From Dipteris shenzhenensis (lineage: Eukaryota > Polypodiophyta > Polypodiopsida > Gleicheniales), in NCBI GenBank assembly GCA_047967505.1, contig CM106539.1: a stretch of DNA of 64,000 bases. The stretch is one strand, 5' to 3'. This document shows, one piece after another, positions 1-10,616 of this stretch. Each line of letters opens with the position of its first letter. Position 1 is the first letter of the stretch. The translations under genes and the position numbers were made by a program. Below the pieces are notes generated by a model that searched no databases, was not told the origin of the DNA, and was given only the letters and a program-made list of their open reading frames with translations.

Positions 1-2
1 CC

Positions 3-1241
3 AGATCACGGAAGGAGAGGGTATATTGTTGCTTTGTGGATTTCTGCAAAGCCTTTGACACAGTACCTCGAGCTCGTCACACGCCTACAGACACTGGGAT
101 TTGATCAGGAGATCATCTGGGCAGTCATGGCACTTTATGAGAGAGTCTCAGGCCGAGTTCGGACAGGCACAGGTTGGACAGATGAGATCCTGAGTACCAT
201 AGGGGTCAAACAGTGTTGTACCTTATCACCGACCATGTTTGGCCTCTACATTGATGAGCTTGAGACTTTCATGGGGGCGGTCGGAGGGACCGGTTGCTCA
301 CTTGCCCAGATCATCATCAGGATTCTGATGATGTGACACTCTTGTCGTCCACACCCGAGGGGCTCCAGCGACACCTGGATGCACTGCACGCTTTTTGTTT
401 ATCCCATGATTTGGAGGTCAACCTTGGCAAGACCAAGGTCATGATCTTTAACACCTCTCGAGCAATCATGCAACGGAAACAGTTTACTTGCGGTGGGTCA
501 CCAGTTGAGATCGTATCGTCATACAGTTACTCGGGGGTCATCTTCTCTGGCCCAATCTTCACGATGAGACCAGCGATGCAGGCCAGACTGAGCAGAGGAT
601 ACGCCTCACTGGCTCGGCTAGAGAGAGAGTGCTTCCACTCACACTTTCAGGACCCTCGGACCAACAAGGCTCTTCTCTTCGACTCCTTGGTACGACCAGC
701 CGGTATGTATGGCAGCCCTTGTTGGGGACCTGACATGTCAAAGATAGAGTGGACACGGGTGGAGCGCTTGCAGATCCTCATGCTCTCACGGATGATCCGG
801 GGGAAACCGTGTGTACCACATCACATCATTCAGGCCAAGTTTGGTGCTTCTCCACTCCAGCTAGATGCAGCCTTTCAAACCATCACATATCTACACCGGG
901 TTAGATCATATGGGGACTACACGTCAGGTAGACAAAGGTTGCCATGGTTAGATCTCGATTCCTCCATGAAGTTGGCAGCAGAGGGAGATGAGCAATGTTG
1001 GTATGCATGAACTCACAGATGGTTTGTGAGACTAGGGTTTCACATCGATAGAATACCTCCTTTTCAGTACAGTTTAGATGCCCCTCTGGTACTCCCACCC
1101 ACCATCCCGATCGGGCCACACACCAACAAGGTCATTCGAGAGGATCTCCTGCAGCTACACACCTTTAGGACGCGGTTGGAGTCGAGGGAGCTTCTAGTGA
1201 AGCTGAGTTTTATTGTCCCACAGGAGTCACGGTGGCTCTAG
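3..1241 (+). pseudogene. Broken LINE reverse transcriptase (RT palm/thumb)
   Basis: Reading from base 3 gives the RT block ending FVDFCKAFDTVP. A frameshift near 70-85 follows, then the frame from 34 gives LYERVSGRVRT and GVKQCC..LSPTMFGLYIDELE. The usual GVKQGC has lost its glycine. A second frameshift and small deletion near 305-325 destroys the catalytic YADD, which now reads DSDD in the next frame. The frame from 294 then encodes the NLGKTKVMIFN motif and the thumb region up to a TGA at 1008, and 1026-1241 carries the DRIPPFQYSLDA block. With at least two frameshifts, an in-frame stop and no active-site motif, this copy is dead. Confidence 0.88.
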
Positions 1242-1494
1242 TCTTGCGTCGAGCCTCCTCCAGGAGACCGAGACGCACGGGACCCCTTGATGTACGCCAG
1301 CGCCCCATCACCGACTATGCACGAGCCAAGGTGACATGACATATGGAGGATTACATTCAACTCCAGTCTTTTTTCTTTTCACTGTCATACCCAGATGTAT
1401 TTGATTATGTCTGATCAGACTTAGGATTCAGCACGGGTGATGATGCTCGTTTTAGTAGCTCCACCCTTACTGGGATTTGTATCGTGTTTTCTTT

Positions 1495-1564
1495 CAGTCT
1501 CATAGACCCATCGGTCTTCCGAAGACTCTAATAAAATTTCTTTCTTTCTTTCTTTCTTTCTTTC
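1495..1564 (+). promoter_or_regulatory. LINE 3'-terminal hairpins plus (TTTC)7 tail
   Basis: Two adjacent small inverted repeats, GTCTCATAGAC and GGTCTTCCGAAGACT, are followed by TAATAAAA and seven TTTC units. The same arrangement occurs at the 3' ends of LINE-B, -C and -F. In stringent-type LINEs such as eel UnaL2, a 3' stem-loop and short repeat tail are what the RT recognises during target-primed reverse transcription. The same role is inferred here. Confidence 0.75.
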
Positions 1565-2690
1565 GCTTCCATTATCAAGATTTTTGGCTCAAGAGTCAAA
1601 GCCACTGCCAAAGAGATTAACAAATGAAATGCAAGCGACCAATCAGTCGAGAGATTTGCAACCAGATAGACAAAAGTGTGCAAGACGCATCTGCTGACAA
1701 CCCTGTCCGTTGATCCGTACAAGCGTGAGAACCCAAGGGGACCTTGAAGGCTTGAGAGAGAGCTTTTACCTAGTATGAACCACCTAAAATGCAATGAAGA
1801 GAGTGCATCTCCACTGTGCCAACAAGCTGCTAGCTACCAAACACCTGACGAACTAGCACATCTCCAGTAGACCAACACCTATTGACTACCATGACCTCGA
1901 CCTACACTCTTGCCCTCTTGGGTGGCTGAAAGGCACACCCTTCGCAATTGCACCTGACCAGTTCCATCCACCCACCGACCGGTTCCATTCCTTCACAACT
2001 TCAATCGACCGGATCCATCCCAACCTGGCCTCACCTCGAGCTGGTCTGTGATGTGACTACCTTATGACCACCGGACGCCATCCATGCTGCAGGCCCGTGC
2101 GCCATCCCTAGTTGCGCCGCTAGCGCCATTCCTCTGCCGCCGCCACCCATGTCGCCCAAATCGCCGCCCTGCAAAACCTTTGGGAAAGCAGAAAGACAAA
2201 AAAAAAAATTTGCTAGGTTAATTAAACTCGGGTTAGTTTCAACAAGGTTAGGTTAGGGTAGTTGGTGGGGCTAGGTTAGGCTTGTGGGTTAGGATGGCAG
2301 CTTACGCTAACTGATAGTCCTTGTTGTCTTAGTTGCCGGATCCCCCCCCCCCCCCAAAAAAAATAAAATATAAAATAAAAATAAAAATAAAATAAAATGA
2401 AAATAAAGACTTGGTTTTCCAGCCTTTTTTAAGGGCCTTTTCACAGCCCCGTTTGGAGTTATTTGAGCTCCATTTCAAAGCCTCTTCGTTGAGCTTCCTC
2501 TCAAGCTTCTACATCGACTTTCCACTGTGTTGTATACAGCATCAGGTGCTGTTACAGCAGCATTTACTTCTGTCTATCTCATTGAGTTTCTTCCTTTCTT
2601 GCAACTATGCTCGTACTTGCTTGTGGGGCAGCATTGTCTGCCAAATTGGGATTTTTGTTGGAAGCTAGCTACATTCAAGCTTCGCCATCT
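1565..2690. other. Unassigned stretch without recognisable gene
   Basis: No open frame with family resemblance was found. The stretch holds an A-run near 2199-2208, GGTTAGG-like words at 2205-2300, and a C-run followed by A-rich sequence at 2342-2402. Probably old, decayed repeat DNA. Confidence 0.5.
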
Positions 2691-4250
2691 TGTGACACTT
2701 CATTGTGACACCCAAGCGTGCCCTTTGTGTTGAGGGATCACTACATGACAGTGATGAGGCTGCTCAGCATAAGCATGTGCCTACCACAGTAAGTGTAGCC
2801 ATTGGTGGTGCAAAGGTTCTCAGGATGCACATGTACAGTCCCTGGAAGCATTACACTCCAAGTTCCATGATACATTTCTTCAGTTGGGGCAGGAGATTTG
2901 TGAGCAGATCCTCAGTGGATTGGCCTGCAGCTCAGCGCATTATTTGACAAGGGCAAGCACTCTATGCCCCAGTATGGGGATCAGTGGGACAGCCAGGATG
3001 CATTCTCCACACCACGTGGGGGTTTTATGGTAGATGCCCAACGTTTAGTGGGATCTCAGCCCTTTAGCTAGTCTCAATTTGAGCAGCTTGCTTCCCAATA
3101 TGGGCATTATTGAGGCGTTGAGGATGCATTCTCTGCAGCACCAAGCCTTTTATTGGACTTGAGGCCATCCTACAATTTACAGCTCTCTGCACCTCTACAG
3201 ATGGAGCAATCTATTTTGGGCCGATCTACTGGTGTGTGTTCGATGAGTGCTCCTATGAGCACAGTTAGCCCTTTCACCACGCTAGCCAGCATGCCGGGAT
3301 TTGTTTTTAGCTCACTTGGAAATCCACAGCAGTGTGAGAGAGGTCAATCCTCCTCTCAGCCTTTTGGTATGCAGTCCTTGTAGTGAGATGCATTTAGTGA
3401 GTATACACAGCCAGGGATTCATGGTCCCATTCCACTGATGATGAGTTTCGGCTCTACATCTCATCAATAGTGTTCGCTATGGACAGCAGCCCTGGATTGA
3501 TGATATGTTGTCCAAGGCATTGCGCTCTTACCGTGCTTTACATGTGTCCATCTGCGAGGAGATGCCATTCCATCATTACGTGAACCTTAAGTGTGATGAT
3601 GCCAGTGCATTTGGGAGTGGCCAGAGCAGGAACTATGCAGTAAAAGACGTCAAGGATAAGCTCACTGTGCACAAGTTCAGGGTGACACACGCACTCCTAA
3701 TGAGTTGGAAGAATGGCTCATGAAGTTGGAAGACTATTTTCGCTTCTACCCCAAGAAAGATGAGGACCGCATCATTTTTGCAGGGATGCATTTGCAAGAT
3801 TATGCTCACACTTGGTGGCGGTACATGAGGGACTCCCTTGAAAGGCCCACCACGTGGCCAATTAAAAACTGATGGCCACTACCTTTGTATCCCCACTGAT
3901 ACTAGCAAAGTACTTGGCTGTTACTTATAAACTATCTCAGCAAACGAGCTTGGTCCAGGAGTATTTGCACAAATTTTGGAGACCCTCCCTTTTTGTGCAT
4001 GACATTTCTGAGAGGGGAAAGTTGCTGTGTTTCATTCAGGGCTTCGACCCGGCTCTGGCCTCCAATGTGAGGGCTCACAACCCTCAAACCATTGAGCAAG
4101 CAGCCCAGCTTGCGGAGGTCTTCGAGCCTAAGCATGCCTACACGTACAAGAGTGCTACAAGCAGCCCACATGGGTGTAGGATCGATAAACGAGAGAGCAA
4201 GTACAAGGTACAAGAGTCGATAGTTATCAGCCGTCACGTCAACTAGACTA
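2691..4250 (+). pseudogene. Decayed Ty3-like gag
   Basis: In broken frames the strand shows a helical block (LEALHSKFHDTFLQLGQEI), then Q/S/G-rich linker with a repeated pattern (QYGDQWDSQDAFS and QYGHY.GVEDAFS). A Retrotrans_gag-like core lies at about 3690-4120, with LEEWLMKLEDYF, HTWWRYMRDS, QEYLHKFW, RGKLLCFIQGFDP and EQAAQLAEVFE. There are several stops and frame changes. No zinc knuckle or protease follows, and copia-1 begins 27 bases after the last match, so the rest of this element was probably lost or displaced. Assignment to Ty3/gypsy rests on the gag core only. Confidence 0.55.
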
Positions 4251-4276
4251 AAATGAAAAGAAGAGTACATAGTACT

Positions 4277-4437
4277 TGTAGCTAGACCCTAGGACTAAGT
4301 GTCCTAGGTGTCACATAGGACTAAGTGTCCTATGTGGCATAAAAGGCACAAAATACACTAAGTGCCTATAACTATGACTACAAGACACATACCAGGGCCC
4401 ATAGGGCATCACTAGAACAGGGAGAAGATGGCCTACA
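4277..4437 (-). repeat. copia-1 3' LTR, 161 bp
   Basis: Begins TGTAG and ends CTACA on the plus strand, giving the 5-bp inverted termini expected of an LTR. It is repeated with few differences at 8767-8916. It contains two near-copies of a short word (CTAGGACTAAGTGTCCTAGG and CATAGGACTAAGTGTCCTAT), each itself palindromic. Confidence 0.8.
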
Positions 4438-5092
4438 AACCCCCCTCCATGGTATGGGCTGAAGTATTTTGGAAATGTCTCAGAATACCTTGTATTTTTT
4501 GGTCATGGTGGCACATGTTCATCCAAAAGAATATAGCCACCTATGAATGTACAAGGTATGTCAGATCATGTAACAAAGGGAACCAAGTGTAAAGCCTGTC
4601 GGAAGACTTCGAACTTGGGACAAGGAAGTGCCTTTGTAAACATATCTGCGATGTTGTCCTCTGTGGGAAGATAGGACAACTCTATGTCTCCTGTTGACAA
4701 CCGCTCTCGAACATAATGATAGTGAATTTCAATGTGCTTGGTACGCGCATGAACACTGGGTTATGCACAATGGCCAAAGCACTCTGGCTGTCAGTGTAGA
4801 CCATAGTGGAGGATGTTTGGCGAATACCAAGATGTAAGTAACTGTGGAAGCCAGACACACTCTACTGTAGCGGTGAAGGTTGCCCTGTACTCAGCCTCTC
4901 AGCTAGATGTGGCAACTATTGGTTGCTTCTTGCTAAGCCAAGAGATACAGAATTGCCAAGCAAAAAACAACTGCCGGTATGTGACACTCTGGTGTCGGAA
5001 CAACCTGCCCTGTCACTATCCGTGTAGTGAACCCTGATCACCATAGAAGAGAGCTAAATCCTGAGTGCCTCTAAGATATCTGAAAACTCTCT
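4438..5092 (-). pseudogene. copia-1 RNase H and 3' untranslated end
   Basis: On the minus strand below the RT frame the translation shows YLCHTRPDLQYAVSQLSRFMH, HWQAVKRVFRYLRGTQ, CISWLSKKQPIVATSS, EAEYRATFTATVECVWLP and RTKHIEIHYHYVRERLS, spread over several frames with stops. These are the usual landmarks of the copia RNase H and the tail of pol. About 140 bases of non-coding sequence separate the last coding match (about 4580) from the LTR. Confidence 0.8.
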
Positions 5093-6982
5093 TCACTGCC
5101 TGCCAATGCTGTGAACTGGGCATGTGCATGAATCTACTGAGCTGAGATACTGCATACTGTAAGTCAGGTCTGGTGTGACATAAGTAAATGAGACATCCAA
5201 CAGCCTGCTGGTAAGAGTGATATCACATGGTGGGCTCCAATCATAAGCTGAAAATTTGAAGCCAGGGTCCAGTGGAGTAGAGATTGGCTTGCAATCCTCG
5301 AACTGAAAATGATCAAGGAGCTGTCCAATATACTTGGACTGTGACATCATGATACCCCCCTCAACATGAGCAAACTGAATGCCCAAATAATAGTGTAGAT
5401 GTCCCATGTCTAACATTTCAAAAGCCTGCTGCAAATCAGCCTTGAAAGCTGCAATATGCTGAGTATCTGGGCCCGTGATTAGCATATCATCCACATATAA
5501 AATCAGCACTAAAAAATCAGATCCACTCCCATGGACATAAAGAGTGGGTTCTGTGGGGCTATTCTGAAAACCAAGGGATACTAAGTGTGCATGAATTTGG
5601 GCATACCATGCACTGGGTGCCTGCTTCAAACCATAAAGGGCTTTTCTAAGCCGGCATACCTTGTTTTCAGAATTAACAACCTCAAAGCCAGGAGGTTGTG
5701 TCACATAAACTTCTTCCTGCGGATCCCCATGAAGAAAAGCAGTCTTGATGTCAAGTTGGTGCACTTGCCAATGGTGATGGGCTGCAATGGCAATAACACA
5801 TCTAATAGTAGTAATCCTGGATGTGGGAGCAAAGGTCTCCTCAAAGTCAATGCCTTGTTGTTGGGCATACCCTTTTGCAACAAGACGGGCTTTGTGTTGA
5901 TCTATACTGCCATCAGATTTCCTTTTTAATTTGTAGACCCACTGGGTAGCAATGGCATGCTTGCAGGGAGGGAGATCTACTAATTCCCATGTGTCATTTT
6001 TGGCAATGGATTGTAACTCAGCTCTCATTGCATCCATCCACTCTTTGCTGTCAAAAGCATCTTTATGGCACAAAGGCTCTTCATTGCAAGCTGTAGCAAG
6101 GAGTGCAAACTCAAGAAAGTGACCATGCATCTGTCTATTCCCTGATCTTGTCCGGGCAGCAAAAGGTTGATCTTGTTTGCTGTCCCTTAATGTATCAAGA
6201 AGCCATCTGGGAACTTGCCTTTGCTGTCTATTGACAGCTCTTTCTTCAATCACTGCATCATGAATAGTGGGATCATTTTGTGCTGGAAGAGAAACCTGCA
6301 AATCAGCATGCTGTACAGGCTGATCATTTCTTGTTGGAGGGCCTGCAGGAGGCTCATGTTGCTGGTCAAAGTCTCCCTGTAAGGAAGGAAGAGGTAACCA
6401 AGAGTCAAAGGCATCAAACATGTAAACTTCCGGCTTAGCTTTGCAGTCCACAAGAGGAGAAACCGAACGTTCAGCAAAGATTGCATCTCTACTGACAATA
6501 ATCTTCCCAATATTTGGTTGGTATAACCTATACCCTCTACTCTCCTGGCTGTAACCAATAAATATGCATTTGATTGCCTTGTCATCAAGCTTATGTTTCA
6601 GCTGAGATGGTATATGAATATATGCAAGAGACCCAAAAACTCTCACGTGTGAAAGTGAAGGCTTCATGCCTTTCCATGCTTCATCAGGTGTAACAGTCTT
6701 CAATTCTCGTGTAGCTGATCTATTCAGCACATAGTTCGCTCACATTACTGCATCAAGCCAAAATTTATTGGGCAAGGACTTAGCCTTAAGCATGCATCTG
6801 GCCATCTCCATAGTGGACCTGTTCTTCCTCTCAGGAACAGGATTATGCTGAGGAGTGTAAGGAGTAGTGCATGAGTGAACAATGCCCCATGAAGACAAAA
6901 ATGCATCAAACTCCTTTGACATATACTCTCCCCCTATCTGTGTTGAGGGTGACAAGCTTGCATCCTGATTCATTCTCAACAT
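5093..6982 (-). pseudogene. copia-1 integrase C-part and RVT_2 reverse transcriptase
   Basis: The 6740-6982 piece has GGEYMSKEFDAFLSSWGI and PERKNRSTMEMARCML, the second half of the integrase core including its Glu. A TGA at about 6737 (VM*ANYVLN, where copia-2 has MCANYVLN) separates it from a 545-codon frame, 5093-6730. That frame holds the integrase tail (GYSQESRGYRLYQP) and the full RVT_2 RT: WVYKLKRKSDGSIDQHKARLV, FLHGDPQEEVYV, ALYGLKQAPSAWY and catalytic YVDD at 5486-5497. The frame leaves register just before RNase H. The RT active site is intact here, unlike in copia-2. Confidence 0.9.
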
Positions 6983-6994
6983 ATTCAGCCACCT

Positions 6995-8761
6995 CTAAAA
7001 GCATGAGAACACTTCAGATTTGGCTTTTAAAGCGTATACCCAGCAATATCTTGTGAAGTCATCAATGAGAGTAATGAAATATTTGTAACCCCCAATGGCA
7101 TTTGTCCTCATTGGGCCACAGACATCATTGTGCACTAGCTGCAATTTCCTTTGTGAGAGTTTTGGACAATTCTTTTGAAAAGGAAACCGATGCATCTTAC
7201 CCAAAAGACAACCCTCACACACATGTTTGGAAACTGTGTGAGTTTGAGGTACATCATTTGCCATGTCCTGTGAATGTAACTTGGCAAGAGCTCTATAATT
7301 GAGATGACCCATTCTCTCATGCCAAAGATGAGTTTCAGCAAGCTGTGAATCTGAAATAGCAAATGCTTCAATAGAGAGTCCCGCTGAGTGATCATCAAGG
7401 TGATAAAGCCCCTTTTTCAAAGTGCCAGTGAGGACTATGGCATTGTCATCACGAAGATCATATACTAGGCATCTGTATCCATCAAAAATCACTCTGAAAC
7501 CTGAAGTGGCAATTGCTGAAATTGAAATCAAGTTGACTTCAATTCCAGGCACAAAAAGAACATTTGTCAAAATGATAGGAGTGCTTGAAATGGATGTGAG
7601 CTGCACATATCCAATTCCTTTTACGGCATAGGAAGCATTATTAGCACATGTGACAGTCCCTCCTCGAGGTGCATCAGCTAAGGAATGAAACAACTGTCTG
7701 CAAGATGTGACGTGCTTGGAAGCACCACTATCAAAATACCAAGACTGAGCATCATTAGCAGTAAAGAGTGCATCAACTTTGGAGGGATCAAATGAGCAAT
7801 GGACAGCCCATGCCCAATCATCCTGGAGAGCATGTGCATGTGAAGCATCTGCTAGCTCATGGGATTCAATTGCATGTGTGGCATTAACTGTCAATCCTGC
7901 TTTCTTTTTCTCCGAAGCAATGCGCTTCCTACATTCTGAAATGTCATGTCCAAGCTTGGGACAATAGTTGCATCTTTTCTTCTTTGACTTATCTACTGTA
8001 TTTTTAGATGCATTGGAGTAATTGCCACTGCTATGCGAAGATATAGGCTTGCCCATAGGCTTGGAAGCCTTGCCTCTTCCTATCTGCTGTGAAGCAAATG
8101 CATGATCAGGAATAATAGCTTGTCTATTAGCTCGACTTTGCTCTTCCTGCAAAAGCAAAGTGACTAGCTGATCAAAAGAGTAGTGATTTGGATTACCCAT
8201 GGCCACTAATCGAAGGGTTGTAGAAAACCCTTAATATGTATCTGGCAGTCCATTCAATGTGGTACTGACAAGCTGAGAATTTGGCACCACCTCATCAATA
8301 TTGGCAAGTTGTTCCATGAGGTCCTTGACCTTTGTCAAGTATGTATCCATAGAGTCACCTTCATTCATACTGACTTCCTGTAATTGTCTTCTTAAAAATG
8401 CAACACGTGCCTCATTGCGAATCTGATAAAGAGAAGCCAACTTGTCCCAAGCATCCTTTGCTGTCCTGCAAGACCGGATGTGTGGAATAATGATTCTCTT
8501 GCATGATAAAGCAATACAAGAATGTGCATTTGCATCTCTTGCATCCCATCTTGATTGTTCCTAAGTTGGGGGAGCAACAGCAGGGGTGCTAGAAGATAAG
8601 GCATCAGGAGGAGTACCCTCTGCAGAGGGACCAGCAGTAGGGGCAGCCACTGGAGCATTGGCTGGCCTCAGATCAATCCCATAAACAATATTCCAAAAAT
8701 GCCTCGCAACAAGAATATGTTTCATGAGATAAGACCACATCGGATAGTTGGTGCCATCCAA
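6995..8761 (-). pseudogene. copia-1 gag, protease and integrase N-part
   Basis: Gag starts in MDGTNYPMWSYLMKHIL and reads through a TAG after AVAPPT and a TAA after LNGLPDTY, otherwise in order. A perfect CX2CX4HX4C zinc knuckle (CNYCPKLGHDISEC) lies near 7965. The aspartic protease motif is WYFDSGASKHVTS. The integrase shows the zinc-binding half (LWHERMGHLNYRA, CEGCLLGKMHRFPF) and the first catalytic Asp (LVHNDVCGPM). The frame ends at 6995, where a small deletion shifts it. Two isolated stops in otherwise clean sequence suggest moderate age. Confidence 0.88.
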
Positions 8762-8766
8762 CTTAT

Positions 8767-8916
8767 CCTAGGACTAAGTGTCCTAGGTGTCATATAGGAC
8801 TACGTGTCCTATGTGGCATAAAAGGCACAAAATACACTAAGTGCCCAGAACTATGACTACAAGGCACATACCAGGGCCCATAGGGCCTCACTAGAACAGG
8901 GAGAAGATGGCCTACA
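8767..8916 (-). repeat. copia-1 5' LTR, end-truncated
   Basis: Direct repeat of 4277-4437 lacking the terminal GTCTAGCTACA (minus-strand sense). Gag codons follow immediately, so PBS and untranslated leader are missing. A deletion joining LTR and gag explains this. Confidence 0.8.
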
Positions 8917-9258
8917 ATGGGATTTCATTTGAGGGTGAAAAGAAACCCAAGATGCTTGACTGGCATGATAGGAAAACTGCAGCAATGCCGTTTTCAAGGT
9001 TTCCCACAACATCGGGCAGCAAACTGCCGTATGCCAAGCTCTACGGGCACCCGGATGCAAAGCTAGGAGGGAAACCAAGTGCTGAAACAGAAAAATAAAA
9101 AATAAAACAGCAGACCAGTGTGTTGACAAATGGACTCCCGAGCGTAGGGAGGAGTGCAAGATGAGAAACGGTGGCACAGACAAACTCAACATGCTTATTG
9201 AGCTATCTGATGATGAAGAGTTGATGGATGCCTCTGAGTCCCTAGATGTACCACATGA
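8917..9258 (+). other. Unknown coding-like remnant
   Basis: Not recognised. One frame gives FEGEKKPKMLDWHDRK, then SKLPYAKLYGHPDAKLGG and a stop at 9096-9098. A second frame resumes with DQCVDKWTPERREECKM and DKLNMLIELSDDEELMDA up to the tail of LINE-B. The composition (charged, balanced, almost no low complexity) looks like real protein rather than chance. The stretch is trapped between the copia-1 LTR and the LINE-B tail. It could be a host exon fragment, the end of another transposon protein, or chance. Confidence 0.35.
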
Positions 9259-9261
9259 GGA

Positions 9262-9325
9262 GAAAGAAAGAAAGAAATTTTATTAGAGTCTTCAGAAGAC
9301 CGATGGGTCTATGAGACTCAAAAAA
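9262..9325 (-). promoter_or_regulatory. LINE-B 3' hairpin and tail
   Basis: On the plus strand: GAAA repeats, then TTTTATTAGAGTCTTCAGAAGAC, CGATGGG and TCTATGAGACT. This is the reverse complement of the LINE-D 3' end with one change in the stem (TTCAGAA for TTCGGAA). Confidence 0.75.
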
Positions 9326-9599
9326 AACCTAATACAAATTACAGTAAGGGTGGAGCTACTCAAACGAGCATCGTCACCCGTGCTGAACCCTAAGTCTGAT
9401 CATACATAATCAAATACATTTGGATGTGACAATTAAAAGAAAAGAAAAGGACTGGAGCGGAGCGGAATCCTCCGTATGTCATGTCGCCATGGCTGGTGCA
9501 TAGCCGGTGATGGGACACTGGCGTCTGTTAAGGTGTGCCGTGCGTCTCGGTCTCCTCGACGAGGCTCAACACAAGACCAGAGCCACCGTGACTCCCATG

Positions 9600-10613
9600 G
9601 GACGTATCTCGGGTCTAAACAATGACGGGAGGTCCCCCAGAGTGATCAGTGTCCCCCCTCGATGTCTCGTGTGCCGTGCTGCGATCGTCGGGTCGGGGTC
9701 TCTGTCACATCTGCGGCTAGAGATTGGACGATCAATGTCACTCGATGGGAAGAACCCTGTGATCCTGCTCTCAGAGGTGTCTGATGATGTGGCCAAGCCT
9801 CGTCGCCTGAGTAAGTACTCTCTATGTCGGAACCCCTCGCGAATGAAGGCCGCAAGGCATCTTTGATCTGGGTAGGCGAGAATCTCGAAAGGAGCTCGGA
9901 GCCATCTCTGAAGAGGCAGTGGTAGCGACCTCGGATCTCGTAGTACACTGGGCACCTGAAAATAAAATGCTTCTCCGATATGATATAACAGGCCCGTGTC
10001 GGTCCGATGAGGTCTTGGTCATACCTGCTCTGTCTAGGTCCATGTCTGGTAGCATGATAGAGCCGTCTCGGAAGTCCAGAAGTGGTGCCTGGCGCGTGCT
10101 CGTCCTGGCGTTGAAGTCCCCAACAAGGAGAACTTTCCCACGGGCTGAAAGGTCTCGGATATCCTCATGTAAGGGTGCATATGGCAATGTCTCACCCTCC
10201 TCTCGTGACACTCTGGCGAAGTGGGATGTGTCTGGCAGGAAGTAGCATATTGCTATGAAAAGGTCATGGGTGTTAGTGCATCGGATCCGGATCCACATGA
10301 ATCGGGAGTGTGCGTCCTTTCTCTCAATGGAGATGGCTCCAGCGAGGGAAGACCTGTACAATACTGCGACCCTGCCTAATCCTCAGACTCCTCCTGTATC
10401 CCTCGTCTCATCCATGAAGGCTGACTCCCATGTGTAGCCACTGACTATCGGTAGTGGATGCTCTGGGCTCTGGTGTGTCTCCGTGTAAAAGACTATGTCT
10501 CATCCTATATAAGACTCCGAGAAGTTCCTTGGGTCCGACCATAAGGTACCATTACAATTCCAAATGGTGCAAGCTAGGGTCTCGAAAACCTGAGTCTCAT
10601 AGGCCCCGTCCCC
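9600..10613 (-). pseudogene. LINE-B ORF2 remnant: endonuclease N-half fused to C-terminal finger
   Basis: In frame with the preceding stop, the protein begins TIWNCNGT, the first strand of an APE-type endonuclease. It continues through YRSSLAGAISIERKDAHSRFMWIRI and GDFNARTSTRQAP, which includes the catalytic Asp/Asn pair, to TKTSSD. There the sequence jumps, with a frame change, to HFIFRCPVYYEIRGRYHCLF, the last part of the CCHC finger region near the end of ORF2. No ATG lies between the stop at 10614-10616 and the endonuclease start. This copy cannot make RT. Confidence 0.82.
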
Positions 10614-10616
10614 CTA
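10614..10616 (-). promoter_or_regulatory. In-frame TAG separating LINE-B ORF1 and ORF2
   Basis: Minus-strand TAG followed by GGGGACGGGGCCTATGAGAC. It lies in the frame shared by the ORF1 C-terminus (RRAPTRTS) and the endonuclease, the same position as the TGA in LINE-A. The bases after it align with LINE-A (GACAGGGCTCATGGGAC). Confidence 0.65.

Larger units (their letters stand above)
1..1564 (+). mobile_element. LINE-D: 3' part of an APE-type non-LTR retrotransposon
   Basis: The element enters from the left edge inside the reverse transcriptase domain and runs to its own 3' end, a tail of seven TTTC units at 1537-1564. It is the same family as LINE-B, -C, -E and -F in this window: RT, thumb and 3' UTR align by eye at protein level. 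The C-terminal CCHC finger is absent, because the coding match stops near 1210 and jumps straight into the family's 3' UTR. Its 5' extent is unknown because the window starts inside it. Confidence 0.9.
4277..8916 (-). mobile_element. copia-1: Ty1/copia LTR retrotransposon, decayed
   Basis: Two direct repeats of about 150-160 bp bound a gag-protease-integrase-RT-RNase H order typical of Ty1/copia. The left repeat starts TGTAG and ends CTACA. The right (5') repeat lacks the last ~11 bases of the LTR and is joined directly to gag at the KLDGTNY codons, so the primer-binding site and leader are deleted. The polyprotein carries single stops (8558-8560 and about 8226-8228) and compensating frameshifts in integrase around 6945-6995. 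I could not find a matching 5-bp target duplication. Confidence 0.9.

Noticed and set aside
2205-2300. GGTTAGG words resembling telomere repeat
   Set aside because: Irregular, not the plant TTTAGGG unit, and too few copies.
5585-5929. 114-codon plus-strand frame
   Set aside because: Antisense shadow of the copia-1 RT frame.
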